Notes: a model not told the origin generated them from the sequence alone. A stretch of 64,000 bases of DNA from Methanoregula sp. (GCA_026625165.1 CP112999.1:186001-250000), one strand, 5' to 3'; shown: positions 45,618 through 54,054, counted from the first letter of the stretch. Translations and numbers: made by a program.

Positions 45618-46076
45618 TCAGCAGGTCCCGCCGCACCCACAGCCACACCCGTTATCTTTCCGACCGGTTTTTTCCGGCGCTGCAGCCCCCTTCTTCCGGC
45701 CTTCGCCTTTCCAGCATGCGGCAACGACCTTCTCAATGTCGTCAGCCGTATAGGTTTTCGACGGCCCCTTGGTGATGCCCAGCCCGGTTATGATAAGATG
45801 CTGTCCGGCTGCAACGCCCTGTGCGCCCGCGATCTTCTTAGCGCAGATCATCGGGCAGCCATCGAGGATGACGACTTCGTCAGCGTTCATCGCATTGGCA
45901 AGAAGGCTCTCGGAACCGGTGCCGAGCAGCGCGAGGCAGGCGATGTTCCCATAGCCCTCTTCCGTCAGCTGGAGAGCCGCAAGGTTGGTCAGTTGCCCGA
46001 CATTTGCCTGCCCTGCACAGGGAAAAATGATCCGCTTTGGTTCGTTCTGTCCGCATGAACATGGTATCTCCGTCAT
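45618..46076 (-). CDS. DGC-domain putative zinc-binding protein with Cys-rich tail
   Basis: A 152-residue DGC protein with FPCAGQANVGQLT, VVILDGCPMICAKKIAG and ITGLGITKGPSKTY. It ends in a Cys-Gly tail (GCGCGCGGTC), and the N-terminus also has cysteines (CSCG), so it could bind soft metals. It lies one base after the thioredoxin-like gene and 22 bases before its paralogue. Two different DGC proteins side by side may form a heteromer; this is inference. Confidence 0.85.
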   Translation of the reverse strand: MTEIPCSCGQNEPKRIIFPCAGQANVGQLTNLAALQLTEEGYGNIACLALLGTGSESLLANAMNADEVVILDGCPMICAKKIAGAQGVAAGQHLIITGLGITKGPSKTYTADDIEKVVAACWKGEGRKKGAAAPEKTGRKDNGCGCGCGGTC

Positions 46077-46077
46077 T

Positions 46078-46317
46078 CTATCCCCCCGTAAGCATGGCTT
46101 TAATCTCATTCACGTCAGGCACCCGGCCTTCCGCCCGCACCTTGCCATCGATGAAGAGGGCCGGTGTCATCATGATCCCGCGGTTTACGATCTCATCGAT
46201 ATCATCGACCTTGACCACATCCGCAGTGATCTTCAGGTCCTTTACTGCCTGCCCGGCATTGGCAAAAAGCCGTTTGCACTTGGCGCAGCCGGTTCCGATA
46301 ATTTCGATTTTTGTCAT
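46078..46317 (-). CDS. small redox-active thioredoxin-like protein
   Basis: A 79-residue minimal thioredoxin-fold protein with the active-site CAKC (Cys11, Cys14) after IEIIGTG, and the cis-Pro loop GIMMTPALFIDG. Such proteins reduce disulfides or hold metals, and are often encoded next to permease and ArsR genes in anaerobes. It could recycle ArsC or the Cys-rich proteins in this operon. Confidence 0.9.
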   Translation of the reverse strand: MTKIEIIGTGCAKCKRLFANAGQAVKDLKITADVVKVDDIDEIVNRGIMMTPALFIDGKVRAEGRVPDVNEIKAMLTGG

Positions 46318-46347
46318 GGTTTCACACTCTGTACGGGATGGCCGGCA

Positions 46348-46611
46348 TTATGTCCCTGCGCCATGGTTATGGAATTCTTCAAGGATGACACGGGCATATT
46401 CGTCCTCGACATTCGGAGGGATATAATTGAATACCTTCACCCGTTTCAGCAGCGCCGAACGGATCTCTGCCTCATTCTGCAGCCTCTGTGTCTTTACCTC
46501 TGCGATGCATTCGTCGAGCATCGTGAGACCAGTCATGATCCCGTTAATCTGTACCTTTCGGATACGCCGGAGCGAATCTGCCGCACAGCACGGTGTCTTG
46601 CCGTTATCCAT
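46348..46611 (-). CDS. small operon-leading protein of unknown family
   Basis: An 87-residue soluble protein with an N-terminal TPCC. A compact domain follows: RIRKVQINGIMTGLTMLDECIAEVK split over the domain, then KRVKVFNYIPPNVEDEYARVIL. No defined family was recognised. It begins the operon that leads to hgcAB and arsC. GGAG precedes its ATG at 46611, and the ArsR-type operators lie upstream. The two adjacent cysteines suggest metal binding. Confidence 0.75.
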   Translation of the reverse strand: MDNGKTPCCAADSLRRIRKVQINGIMTGLTMLDECIAEVKTQRLQNEAEIRSALLKRVKVFNYIPPNVEDEYARVILEEFHNHGAGT

Positions 46612-46651
46612 GTCTCATCTCCTGAATTCAACCTCCGGCTTTTCAATCGGA

Positions 46652-46671
46652 ATTTCAAATTTTGTTGAAAT
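46652..46671. promoter_or_regulatory. putative ArsR-type operator 1, ATTTCA-N8-TGAAAT
   Basis: Perfect inverted repeat with eight-base spacer, at the expected transcription start of the leftward operon (ATG at 46611). Identical in sequence and spacing to operator 2. Confidence 0.7.
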
Positions 46672-46688
46672 AGGGTGCACAGGGTAGG

Positions 46689-46697
46689 ATTATATAC
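46689..46697. promoter_or_regulatory. TATA box of the divergent arsR / hgc-ars promoter
   Basis: ATTATATAC is nearly symmetrical and lies midway between the two operators. It is about 25-30 bases from the presumed start sites on both sides, so it may serve both directions. Confidence 0.55.
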
Positions 46698-46702
46698 TTT
46701 TG

Positions 46703-46724
46703 CATTTCAGATTAATTTGAAATG
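46703..46724. promoter_or_regulatory. putative ArsR-type operator 2, overlapping the arsR start codon
   Basis: CATTTCA and TGAAATG (ATTTCA-N8-TGAAAT) surround the start region of arsR; the last three bases are its ATG (46722-46724). Binding here would block arsR transcription, so the gene is probably autoregulated. Confidence 0.7.
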
Positions 46725-47123
46725 ACACGACCGGCCCGGTCCTGTTGCGGTCCGCCCGCACGGAAGGGGAAGAAGAAAGAGTCAGTAATCCCCGACTCGA
46801 TCCAGTCGGATCTCGACCGTATCGGCGGGATTAAGACGCTTGCAGCCCGGCTCCCGAAAGATGCGGATCTCAAAGCGATGAGCCGGGTGTACCGCGCCCT
46901 GTCCGATCCCCTGCGCCTGAAAATCCTGTACCTGATCAAAGACCAGCCGCTCTGTGTCTGCGTAATCAAGGAGTTTATCCATATCGCGGACTCAAAGCTC
47001 TCCTACCATCTCACCATCCTAAGAGAGGCCGGCCTGATCAAAGGAGAATACCACGGGAACTGGATCATCTACAATATCACGGAAACAGGCAGGGGTTATG
47101 TCAGCAACCGGGCAGAATCATGA
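46722..47123 (+). CDS. arsR: ArsR-family metal/metalloid-responsive repressor
   Basis: A 133-residue winged-helix repressor: RVYRALSDPLRLKILYLIKDQ, then the sensor Cys pair LCVC (78, 80), then IADSKLSYHLTILREAGLIKGEYHG (recognition helix and wing). An extra CC near the N-terminus (residues 8-9) may join the sensor site. It probably binds the two ATTTCA-N8-TGAAAT sites and releases them on arsenite or a similar soft-metal ligand. Its stop overlaps the next ABC ATPase start (ATGA), so repressor and transporter are co-expressed. Confidence 0.9.
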   Translation: MTRPARSCCGPPARKGKKKESVIPDSIQSDLDRIGGIKTLAARLPKDADLKAMSRVYRALSDPLRLKILYLIKDQPLCVCVIKEFIHIADSKLSYHLTILREAGLIKGEYHGNWIIYNITETGRGYVSNRAES

Positions 47124-48037
47124 CCGCGATTGAAGCCCTGAGGCTTTTCAAGAATTTTAACGGCGTTAAGGCAGTGAACGATGTCAGCCTCGCAGTCAAA
47201 GAAAAAGAGATCTTCGGGTTCTTAGGCCCCAATGGTGCCGGAAAGACCACGACCATCCGGCTGCTCACGGGTGTGCTGACACCTGATTCCGGTACGGCAC
47301 GCATCGGGGGCATTGACATCCACCGCCACCCGCTGGATGCAAAGATGCTCATGGGGGTCATACCGGAGAGCAGCAACGTCTACGGGGATCTTTCTGCGGA
47401 GCAGAACCTGCACCTGACCGGGAAGTTCTACGGCCTGCCCCGGGACGTGCGGTCGCAGAGAATTTCCGAAACCCTCGCCCGGCTGGGGCTGTACGAGCGG
47501 CGCACAGATCCAGTCCGCACGTTCTCCAAGGGGATGAAGCAGCGGGTCAGTATCGCCTGCGCAATCATCCACCGCCCGCCAGTCCTCTTCCTTGATGAGC
47601 CCACGAGCGGGCTCGACGTGCAGAGCCGGCGGCTCGTGACCGATACGATCCGGCATATGAACCAACAGGGCAGCACGATCTTTCTTACCACCCACAACAT
47701 CGAAGAAGCAAATTCCCTTTGCGAAACTGTCTGCATCATCAACAGGGGAAATGTTGTTGCGACCGGAAGGCCTGAGCAGCTCAAAAAGACGTTTGACACC
47801 ACGCAGTCAGTGGAAGTGTCATTTGACCGGAATGTGGGAAAGGAGTTGTTTAAAAACGAAGCGATTGAAAAAGCGGAACCCTTTGGTGACAAATGGCGGC
47901 TGTATACCACCAATCCCGATGGCGTTGTCAGGTTTGTCAGCACGCTTGCCGAAAGGGAACACCTGACTATTACCTCCATTGCGACACCCGGGCCGAGCCT
48001 TGAGGAGGCATTTGTGAAACTGACGGAGGGGCCATGA
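47120..48037 (+). CDS. ABC transporter ATP-binding protein (paralogue of 27775)
   Basis: A 305-residue ATPase with Walker A GPNGAGKTT, signature FSKGMKQRVS, Walker B VLFLDEPTSG and TTHNIEEANS. It is closely similar to the ATPase at 27775-28731, including the Lys-containing signature and the C-terminal domain ending ATPGPSLEEAFVKLT. It forms an exporter with the permease encoded directly after it (four-base overlap) and is co-transcribed with arsR. The substrate may therefore be an arsenic or metal-related compound, or the link may be only positional. Confidence 0.92.
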   Translation: MTAIEALRLFKNFNGVKAVNDVSLAVKEKEIFGFLGPNGAGKTTTIRLLTGVLTPDSGTARIGGIDIHRHPLDAKMLMGVIPESSNVYGDLSAEQNLHLTGKFYGLPRDVRSQRISETLARLGLYERRTDPVRTFSKGMKQRVSIACAIIHRPPVLFLDEPTSGLDVQSRRLVTDTIRHMNQQGSTIFLTTHNIEEANSLCETVCIINRGNVVATGRPEQLKKTFDTTQSVEVSFDRNVGKELFKNEAIEKAEPFGDKWRLYTTNPDGVVRFVSTLAEREHLTITSIATPGPSLEEAFVKLTEGP

Positions 48038-48783
48038 AGGAACTGCCGCTGTTCCTCCGGGGCATCCTTGTCATTGCCGAGAAAAACATCAGGATATACT
48101 ACAACAAGGCACCGGTATTCATCTTCGGGCTCCTCTTCCCGCTGTTCATGTTCCTTGCCTTCTTCATCGGGCGGCACCTCGACCTTGCGGCGTTCTTCCC
48201 GGGTTTTCTTGCCATGACCCTCTTTTTCACCGCATCCTCAGTAGGGCCGCTCATCACCCCATGGGAAAAACGGGACAAGACCTACGAGCGGCTGCTTTCA
48301 TATCCTGTCACGCTGGAGAGCATTATCCTCGGGGATATCGCGGCAGGGGCATTCTTCGGGCTTATCATCACAACGCTGGTGTGGCTTATAAGCAGCGTTT
48401 TCCTGCACCTGGCTGTCGGGAACCCCGCAATCCTTCTCGCAGCACTTCTTCTTGGCACGGTCACGTTTGCCGCGCTCGGCACGCTGCTGGCATCACCGGC
48501 ATCGGATACGCCGTCCAATGTAATGATGCTCTCAAGCCTTGTGCGGTTCCCGCTCATCTTCATCTCCGGTATTTTCATCCCCGTCAGCCAGATGGCCGGT
48601 TGGGGGCTTATACTTACTTACATCTCCCCGCTCACGTACCTTGTTGACCTGTTCAATACAGGCCTGACCGGCAGTTCGGCTTTCTCACCTGCAGCCGATT
48701 GCGCTGCACTGATAATCGTGATCGCGGTATTCATCCTAGCTGCACGGTTCATCCAGGCCCGGAACCTGGTAAAAGGGTTATAA
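48034..48783 (+). CDS. ABC-2 type transporter permease (paralogue of 27021)
   Basis: A 249-residue membrane protein with six helices: VIAEKNIRIYYNKAPVFIFG, PWEKRDKTYERLLSYPVTLESI, then FPLIFISGIFIPVSQMAGWG. These match the permease at 27021-27782 section by section. It works with the ATPase just upstream. No metal-binding motif is visible in the helices. Confidence 0.9.
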   Translation: MKELPLFLRGILVIAEKNIRIYYNKAPVFIFGLLFPLFMFLAFFIGRHLDLAAFFPGFLAMTLFFTASSVGPLITPWEKRDKTYERLLSYPVTLESIILGDIAAGAFFGLIITTLVWLISSVFLHLAVGNPAILLAALLLGTVTFAALGTLLASPASDTPSNVMMLSSLVRFPLIFISGIFIPVSQMAGWGLILTYISPLTYLVDLFNTGLTGSSAFSPAADCAALIIVIAVFILAARFIQARNLVKGL

Positions 48784-48891
48784 GAGGGAATTATTCAAAG
48801 AATTAAAACTGTTCGCAGGTCGGCCGGCCTCCTGCACTCCGCAGGCCATTGTCACTTTAGCCCGGCAAGGTACCGTAAAAAAGGATGAGTG

Positions 48892-49392
48892 TTATTTTGC
48901 AGCTGCCGTTCCACCGGCCTTACATCCTTCACCACGGAAGAGCGCCCACTCCTCGCAGGAGGTGCCGTTTGTGAATTTGCACATGCCGTACTCGCTGCCA
49001 TCGGCATTCTTTTTAATCTCGGTCGTGCCGCCAACCTTGCCGCAGTTGACAGAGGCAGGGTTTGCCATCCCGGGCGCCTTAGCGGTTGCCGGGGGCTCAA
49101 CGCCGGCCTTGCAGCCTTCGCCGCGGAAGAGCGCCCACTCCTCGCAGGACGTACCGTTTGCGAATTTGCACATGCCGTACTCGGCACCAGCCGGGTCTTT
49201 TTTGATCTCTAAGGTTCCGCCCTTGTCAACGCAGGAAACTGAGGCCGGGTTAGCCATGCCTGCTTTTGCCGGGGCTGTGGGTTGTGCGCCCGGGGCCGGT
49301 ACTTGTGAGGACTGCTGTGTGCAGCCGGCGATGAAGATAGCGGCGGCAAGGCAGAGCAGCAGTATAAGGACAATTCCTGTTCTGGTCTGCAT
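48892..49392 (-). CDS. lipoprotein with two DUF333 domains
   Basis: A 166-residue secreted protein with a signal peptide and lipobox-like IFIAGC (Cys24). Two tandem DUF333 domains follow (about 45-96 and 108-160). Each has the pattern GMANPASV.C...GGT.EIKK and YGMCKF.NGTSCEEWALFRGEGC. The pairs of cysteines probably form disulfides outside the cell. DUF333 is a small domain of unknown role in bacterial and archaeal envelope proteins. The repeats are about 80 percent alike, a recent duplication. Its promoter (TTTTATAATTTTTT on the minus strand) lies directly beside the MITE. Confidence 0.88.
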   Translation of the reverse strand: MQTRTGIVLILLLCLAAAIFIAGCTQQSSQVPAPGAQPTAPAKAGMANPASVSCVDKGGTLEIKKDPAGAEYGMCKFANGTSCEEWALFRGEGCKAGVEPPATAKAPGMANPASVNCGKVGGTTEIKKNADGSEYGMCKFTNGTSCEEWALFRGEGCKAGGTAAAK

Positions 49393-49472
49393 GATATTAC
49401 CATCACCAGTATTGGAAAGAATCTGTTAAAAAGAATAGGTTGACAGTAATTTTTTTGCAGTTATAAAAAAAT

Positions 49473-49480
49473 TATAAAAC
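49473..49480. repeat. left target-site duplication of the MITE, TATAAAAC
   Basis: Perfect 8-base direct repeat with 49737-49744, adjoining the left inverted repeat. Eight bases is the duplication length made by IS6-type elements. Confidence 0.85.
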
Positions 49481-49560
49481 GGCTCTGTAGAAATGCTTAG
49501 AAATCCCAGCTCTTAAAGCTCCTGGGGGTGTTTGCCGTTCACGCAGGGAAGGGCAAACTG

Positions 49561-49588
49561 GAGAAGATATCCATCAGGATATCTTCGA
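49561..49588 (+). repeat. GAAGA/TCTTC stem-loop repeat, copy 4 (in MITE)
   Basis: Perfect 10-bp stem and four-base loop, with flanks GGAGAAGA...TCTTCGAT as in copies outside the MITE. Confidence 0.7.
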
Positions 49589-49609
49589 TATGCGACTGTA
49601 AAGGAGCAC

Positions 49610-49637
49610 GAGAAGACATCTGTTGGGATGTCTTCGA
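49610..49637 (+). repeat. GAAGA/TCTTC stem-loop repeat, copy 5 (in MITE)
   Basis: Perfect 9-bp stem with a six-base loop, 49 bases after copy 4. The flanking GGAGCA and TGCTCC can extend or compete with the stem. Confidence 0.7.
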
Positions 49638-49735
49638 GTTACATTGCTCCCGCCGCTGCCGCATCCCCCACAATGCGATATCACTGGAACAAGTTAGGGC
49701 AATATGGATAATAGAAACGAGGTTTTCTACAGAGC

Positions 49736-50524
49736 CTATAAAACCTGCTTCATCCGTGCCACATATTCCTTCAGCTCCCGTTCCATCAGTTCAGGCCGGC
49801 CTAAGTTACGCCCGACAATCGCAACAATCGCGCTGCCGACAATCACCCCGTCAGCGCCGGCATTGGCGCACACCTTTGCGTGGTCCGGTGTCGATATCCC
49901 GAAACCGAGCGCGAGCGGGAGGGACGTGTATTTCCTGGCACGGCCCAAAAGGTCGATCGCCCCGGTCTCAATGCTGTCCCGCACGCCGGTCACGCCGAGC
50001 ACGGATACGAGGTAGAGATATCCGCGGGATTTTGCTGCAATCTTTTTGATCCGTTCGTCTGAAGTCGTCCGGGTGATAAGAAAGATCGGGTCGATTCCGT
50101 ACCTGCCGGCAGCGTCGCAGGCCTCATCCGACTCTTCGACCGGCATGTCAGCGATTAAAATTCCGTCAACTCCGGCATCCCGCGCCTCTTTATAGAACCG
50201 TTCTATGCCGCGCCGGTACACGATATTGTAGTACGTGAGCAGCACGACCGGGACACCGGAGAACCTGCGGATCTCTTTTACAATCTCAAAGATGACTGAC
50301 GGTGTCGTGCCAGCCGCAAGCGCCCGGTCGTCCGCTCTCTGTATTTCAGGCCCGTCTGCCACCGGGTCGGAGAACGGGACGCCCAGCTCGAGGATGTCGG
50401 TCCCGCCGTCGATGAGCGCCTTTGCGATCCGGATACAGGTGTCCTTGTCCGGGTCTCCGCCAACGGTAAACCCGATGAAAGCAGGTTTCCCCCTCTTTTC
50501 AAAGGCACGGGTGATCCTGCTCAC
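49736..50524 (-). CDS. trpA: tryptophan synthase alpha subunit
   Basis: A 262-residue TIM-barrel enzyme that cleaves indole-3-glycerol phosphate to indole, passed to TrpB. Visible are [17 protein letters not shown], the catalytic-Glu region [16 protein letters not shown], and the phosphate-binding [10 protein letters not shown] with GVIVGSAIV. The final codons MKQVL run up to a TAG created by the MITE. Before insertion, the same reading would have ended in TAA at the same position, so the protein is unchanged. Overlaps trpB by four bases. Confidence 0.97.
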   Translation of the reverse strand: MSRITRAFEKRGKPAFIGFTVGGDPDKDTCIRIAKALIDGGTDILELGVPFSDPVADGPEIQRADDRALAAGTTPSVIFEIVKEIRRFSGVPVVLLTYYNIVYRRGIERFYKEARDAGVDGILIADMPVEESDEACDAAGRYGIDPIFLITRTTSDERIKKIAAKSRGYLYLVSVLGVTGVRDSIETGAIDLLGRARKYTSLPLALGFGISTPDHAKVCANAGADGVIVGSAIVAIVGRNLGRPELMERELKEYVARMKQVL

Positions 50525-51714
50525 AGAATACGCCCCCTCATCTTTGCCACTTCAGCAACGTCCTTGTCCCCGCGCCCGGACAGGTTGATGACGACGATAT
50601 CGTCCCTTTCAAACCGGTCCGCGTTCTTCATCAAATACGCGACCGCGTGGGCGGACTCGAGCGCCGGGATGATCCCTTCTGTCCGCGAGAGGAACGAGAA
50701 CGCCTCCAGGACGTCCGAATCGTTGACCGCCGTGTAGGTCACGCGCCGGCTGTCTTTGAGCATTGCATGCTCCGGGCCAACCCCCGGGTAATCGAGGCCG
50801 GCGGACACGCTGTGCGTAGGCAGCACCTGCCCGTCCGCATCCTGCAGGAGGTACGAGAGCGCCCCGTGGAGCACTCCCGCCTCTCCTGCGCAGAGCGTTG
50901 CCGAATGTTCACCGGTCTCAATTCCCTCTCCTCCTGCTTCGACGCCGATGAGCTCCACATCGTCCTTTAAGAAGGGGGAGAAGATCCCGATCGCGTTCGA
51001 GCCGCCGCCAACACACGCTACGATGCAGTCGGGGAGCCGCCCCTCTTTTTTCATCACCTGTTTTTTAGTCTCCCTGCCAATCACCGACTGGAAGTCCCTG
51101 ACCATGAGGGGGTACGGGTGCGGACCGACAACCGACCCGATCAGGTAATAGGTGTGCTCAACATTTGCCACCCAGTCGCGGAGCGCCTCGTTGATCGCGT
51201 CTTTTAAGGTCCGGGTACCCGATTTCACCGGGATAACCTTTGCACCCATCAGCTCCATCCGGAAGACATTAAGCGCCTGCCGCTGCGTATCGACCTCCCC
51301 CATGTAGACCTCGACGGGGAGTCCCAGCACAGCTCCGACGATCGCAGTTGCAACACCATGCTGGCCGGCTCCGGTCTCGGCAATCAGCCTTTTTTTGCCC
51401 ATGTGTTTTGCGAGCAGCGCCTGTCCGAGCGTGTTGTTCAGCTTGTGCGAACCTCCGTGCACGAGGTCCTCCCTTTTGAGGTACATCCTGCACCCGAGCT
51501 CCCTGGACGCATTGGCGCAGAACGTCAGCGGGGTCTCCCGCCCGGCATACTCTGAAAGCAGGGAAGAAAGTTCACGGGAAAACGCCCTTGTGGTGCTGAC
51601 CTTTGCATATGCGCTTTCGAGTTTTAGCAATGCACCCATAAGAGTCTCCGACACGTACTGCCCTCCGTATGTCCCGTACCGTCCTTTCTTTTTCAAAATC
51701 ACGCACTCCTGCAT
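50521..51714 (-). CDS. trpB: tryptophan synthase beta subunit
   Basis: A 397-residue PLP enzyme joining indole and serine. The PLP lysine is Lys91 in [22 protein letters not shown] as the family pattern begins. Also seen are [22 protein letters not shown] (phosphate loop) and LSGRGDKD at the end. It is a TrpB1-type subunit, suited to complex with TrpA. ATG at 51714 overlaps trpF by 16 bases; the core begins at [13 protein letters not shown], a few codons on. Confidence 0.97.
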   Translation of the reverse strand: MQECVILKKKGRYGTYGGQYVSETLMGALLKLESAYAKVSTTRAFSRELSSLLSEYAGRETPLTFCANASRELGCRMYLKREDLVHGGSHKLNNTLGQALLAKHMGKKRLIAETGAGQHGVATAIVGAVLGLPVEVYMGEVDTQRQALNVFRMELMGAKVIPVKSGTRTLKDAINEALRDWVANVEHTYYLIGSVVGPHPYPLMVRDFQSVIGRETKKQVMKKEGRLPDCIVACVGGGSNAIGIFSPFLKDDVELIGVEAGGEGIETGEHSATLCAGEAGVLHGALSYLLQDADGQVLPTHSVSAGLDYPGVGPEHAMLKDSRRVTYTAVNDSDVLEAFSFLSRTEGIIPALESAHAVAYLMKNADRFERDDIVVINLSGRGDKDVAEVAKMRGRIL

Positions 51715-52274
51715 GCAGCGATAAATGCCCTGACCTTTTCATGGTCCTTGATCCCCGGGGAGATCTCAACACCGGTCGCGACATCGACCGCGTAGGGCCG
51801 GACTTTTCGGATCGCATCGGCCACGTTCTGCGGGTCAAGGCCCCCGGCAAGGATGACCGGGACCTTCGAGCGCAGGACGGCTTCACGGGCAGAGGAGAGG
51901 TCAAACGCCTTCCCGCCCCCATGGCTCTCATCGATGATGATCGCATCGCAGTCTTCGGGCAGGGGTTCGTTGCGCCCGACTGCCCGGATCACTTTCACCC
52001 CGTTGCCATTTGCGAATTCAAACGGGTAAAACACCTGGACAGCATCAGGGCAGATCGCGAGGATCCCGCGGAGTTCTTCTTTAGACCGTGTATGTGTTAC
52101 GGCAACCGTTGTCGTGAAAGGGCCGGCGGCAGCAAATATCTCTTTTGCACGCTGCAGGGTAACCGATCGCTTTGACCGTGGCGAGCATACGACGACACCG
52201 ATGGCATCTGCCCCGGCATGGCCGGCAAAACGGGCATCAGCCGGGCTGGTGATCCCGCAGATCTTTATGCGCAT
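51699..52274 (-). CDS. trpF: phosphoribosylanthranilate isomerase
   Basis: A 191-residue TIM barrel with [11 protein letters not shown] (catalytic Cys7), [12 protein letters not shown] and the phosphate-binding [10 protein letters not shown]. It isomerises phosphoribosylanthranilate by an Amadori rearrangement. Stand-alone, not fused to TrpC. Overlaps trpC by ten bases and trpB by 16. Confidence 0.96.
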   Translation of the reverse strand: MRIKICGITSPADARFAGHAGADAIGVVVCSPRSKRSVTLQRAKEIFAAAGPFTTTVAVTHTRSKEELRGILAICPDAVQVFYPFEFANGNGVKVIRAVGRNEPLPEDCDAIIIDESHGGGKAFDLSSAREAVLRSKVPVILAGGLDPQNVADAIRKVRPYAVDVATGVEISPGIKDHEKVRAFIAACRSA

Positions 52275-53020
52275 ACAAATTCCTCCAGTTTTTTTGACGG
52301 ATGCTGGTGGGACATGATGGAAGACCCAATCAGGAACGCGTCGCAGTACGGCTTTAACTCCCTGACATCATCAGCTGACCGCATACCGCTCTCGGATACC
52401 ACAAGCCTGCCGGAAGACCTTATTTTGGGCGAGAGCCTGCGCGTGGAGTACCGGTCGATGGCAAGGGTTGCAAGGTTACGGTTATTAATCCCGATGATAG
52501 CGGCCCGGGTTGAGAGCGCAAGTTTCGCTTCATCTTCAGTGTGGACCTCAACAAGCGGTTCGATCCCTGCATCAAAGGATTCGTCAACAAACTCCGGGAG
52601 CCGGTCCTGCAGCACCGCCGCGATGAGGAGCACGGCGTCCGCCCCCAGCGAACGGGTCTCCTCCAACTGCCTTGCATCGATGATGAAGTCCTTTCTTAGC
52701 ACCGGCAACGTGACCGCGTCTTTTACCTGTGCGATGTCCCGGGCGGAACCTCCGAACCAGTAGGGCTCTGTCAGGACAGATATTGCCACGCAACCTGCAC
52801 CGGAAAGTGCGCGTGCCATCATCGCCATGTCCACATTGCGCCTGATCACCCCGCGGCTTGGAGAGGCGCACTTGATCTCGGCGATTACGGCAGTACTGCC
52901 GTTCCTGCTGCGGATCGCGCCGGCAAGGCTGGCATGGTCACGCCGGGCCGGGTAAGGAAACGATGCCGGAAACCGTGCGACCCGCTTTTCCGTGCGCCGG
53001 ATGATCTCGTCGAGGATCAT
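52265..53020 (-). CDS. trpC: indole-3-glycerol phosphate synthase
   Basis: A 251-residue TIM barrel closing the indole ring. Key motifs are [13 protein letters not shown] (catalytic Lys), [37 protein letters not shown] and [11 protein letters not shown]. It overlaps trpD by four bases (ATGA). Confidence 0.97.
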   Translation of the reverse strand: MILDEIIRRTEKRVARFPASFPYPARRDHASLAGAIRSRNGSTAVIAEIKCASPSRGVIRRNVDMAMMARALSGAGCVAISVLTEPYWFGGSARDIAQVKDAVTLPVLRKDFIIDARQLEETRSLGADAVLLIAAVLQDRLPEFVDESFDAGIEPLVEVHTEDEAKLALSTRAAIIGINNRNLATLAIDRYSTRRLSPKIRSSGRLVVSESGMRSADDVRELKPYCDAFLIGSSIMSHQHPSKKLEEFVCA

Positions 53021-54054
53021 GCCGCCTCCCGGGTCGCCTCGATCAGCGCATCGAGCCTGGCGAGGGCATTTCCGGAATTAATTGACGTTTCAGCAAGCCG
53101 GATCCCCTCGTGAAGGTCCTGTGCCTGGCCCCCGAGATAGATTGCCGCGGCAGCGTTTAAGAGGACAATGTCGCGGGCAGCTCCTGCCTCCCCGTCCAGC
53201 ACGGAGCGCAGGATCCGTGCATTCTCCGCCGCATCCCCGCCGGCGAGGTCGCCCGGCAGGGCCGGTTTTATGCCGAACGCATCGCACGTTATCGTGTAAT
53301 TCCGTATTGTGCCGGCATTCAGTTCGGATACCAGCGTCTCGCCGGTTGTCGTGATCTCATCGAGACCGGCCCCGTGCACGACCATTGCCCTGGAGAGGCC
53401 CAGAAGCCTGAGCACTTCTGCTACCGTGCCGGTAAGGCCAGGGCTGTACACGCCGAGCAGCTGCGCCTGTGCCCCGGCAGGGTTTGATAACGGGCCGAGG
53501 ATGTTGAAAACCGTCCTGAACCCGGTCTCCTGCCTTGCTGCAGCCACATGCTTCATTGCCGGGTGGTGGGCGGGGGCAAAGAGGAACGCGATCCCCACCT
53601 GCCCGACGATCCGTGCCTGTGCTGCCGGGTCGGCGACAAGGCTGACCCCCAGCGCGGCAAGCACATCGGCCGAGCCGCACCGGCTGCTCATCGCCCGGTT
53701 GCCGTGCTTGACAATGGGGACACCGGCGCCCGCGGCGACAAATGCAGAGGTGGTGCTGATATTGAAGGTCTGTGCACCGTCCCCGCCGGTCCCGCAGGTG
53801 TCGACAAGTGGTTTTTCCGTCACCGGCTTTACCGTAACAGCGCGGGCTCTCATCACGCGGGCAAGCGCGGCGATCTCTTCGGGAGTCTCGCCTTTCATGC
53901 GCAGGGCGGCAAGGAATGCTCCTGCCTGCGCCGGTGTTGCGTCCCCGTCCATGATGATGTTCATGGCAGCTGCTGCCTCATCCTGCGCCATGTCCTGTCG
54001 TTCCACTAACTTTGCAAGGATATCCTTGAACAGGATCTTCCGGGTCATGATCAT
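53017..54054 (-). CDS. trpD: anthranilate phosphoribosyltransferase
   Basis: A 345-residue enzyme transferring phosphoribose from PRPP to anthranilate. The PRPP/magnesium site [18 protein letters not shown] and [17 protein letters not shown] are intact; [19 protein letters not shown] is also typical. Start ATG at 54054 overlaps the trpG stop (ATGA); MTRKIL at 54048 is a second option. It is separate from TrpG, unlike the TrpGD fusion of some bacteria. Confidence 0.97.
   Translation of the reverse strand: MIMTRKILFKDILAKLVERQDMAQDEAAAAMNIIMDGDATPAQAGAFLAALRMKGETPEEIAALARVMRARAVTVKPVTEKPLVDTCGTGGDGAQTFNISTTSAFVAAGAGVPIVKHGNRAMSSRCGSADVLAALGVSLVADPAAQARIVGQVGIAFLFAPAHHPAMKHVAAARQETGFRTVFNILGPLSNPAGAQAQLLGVYSPGLTGTVAEVLRLLGLSRAMVVHGAGLDEITTTGETLVSELNAGTIRNYTITCDAFGIKPALPGDLAGGDAAENARILRSVLDGEAGAARDIVLLNAAAAIYLGGQAQDLHEGIRLAETSINSGNALARLDALIEATREAA

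Larger units (their letters stand above)
49481..49736. mobile_element. MITE with IS6-like ends inserted at the trpA stop codon
   Basis: A 256-base non-coding element bounded by perfect 13-base inverted repeats, GGCTCTGTAGAAA (49481-49493) and its complement (49724-49736), and by an 8-base target duplication. The ends resemble the GGCACTGTTGCAAA ends of IS26, so an IS6-type transposase such as the one decaying at 1-647 could have moved it. Inside are stem-loops: GTTTGCC/GGCAAAC, a 10-bp GAAGATATCC/GGATATCTTC hairpin (49563-49586) and a 9-bp GAAGACATC/GATGTCTTC hairpin (49612-49635). There is no transposase gene. It provides the TAG stop of trpA. Confidence 0.85.
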
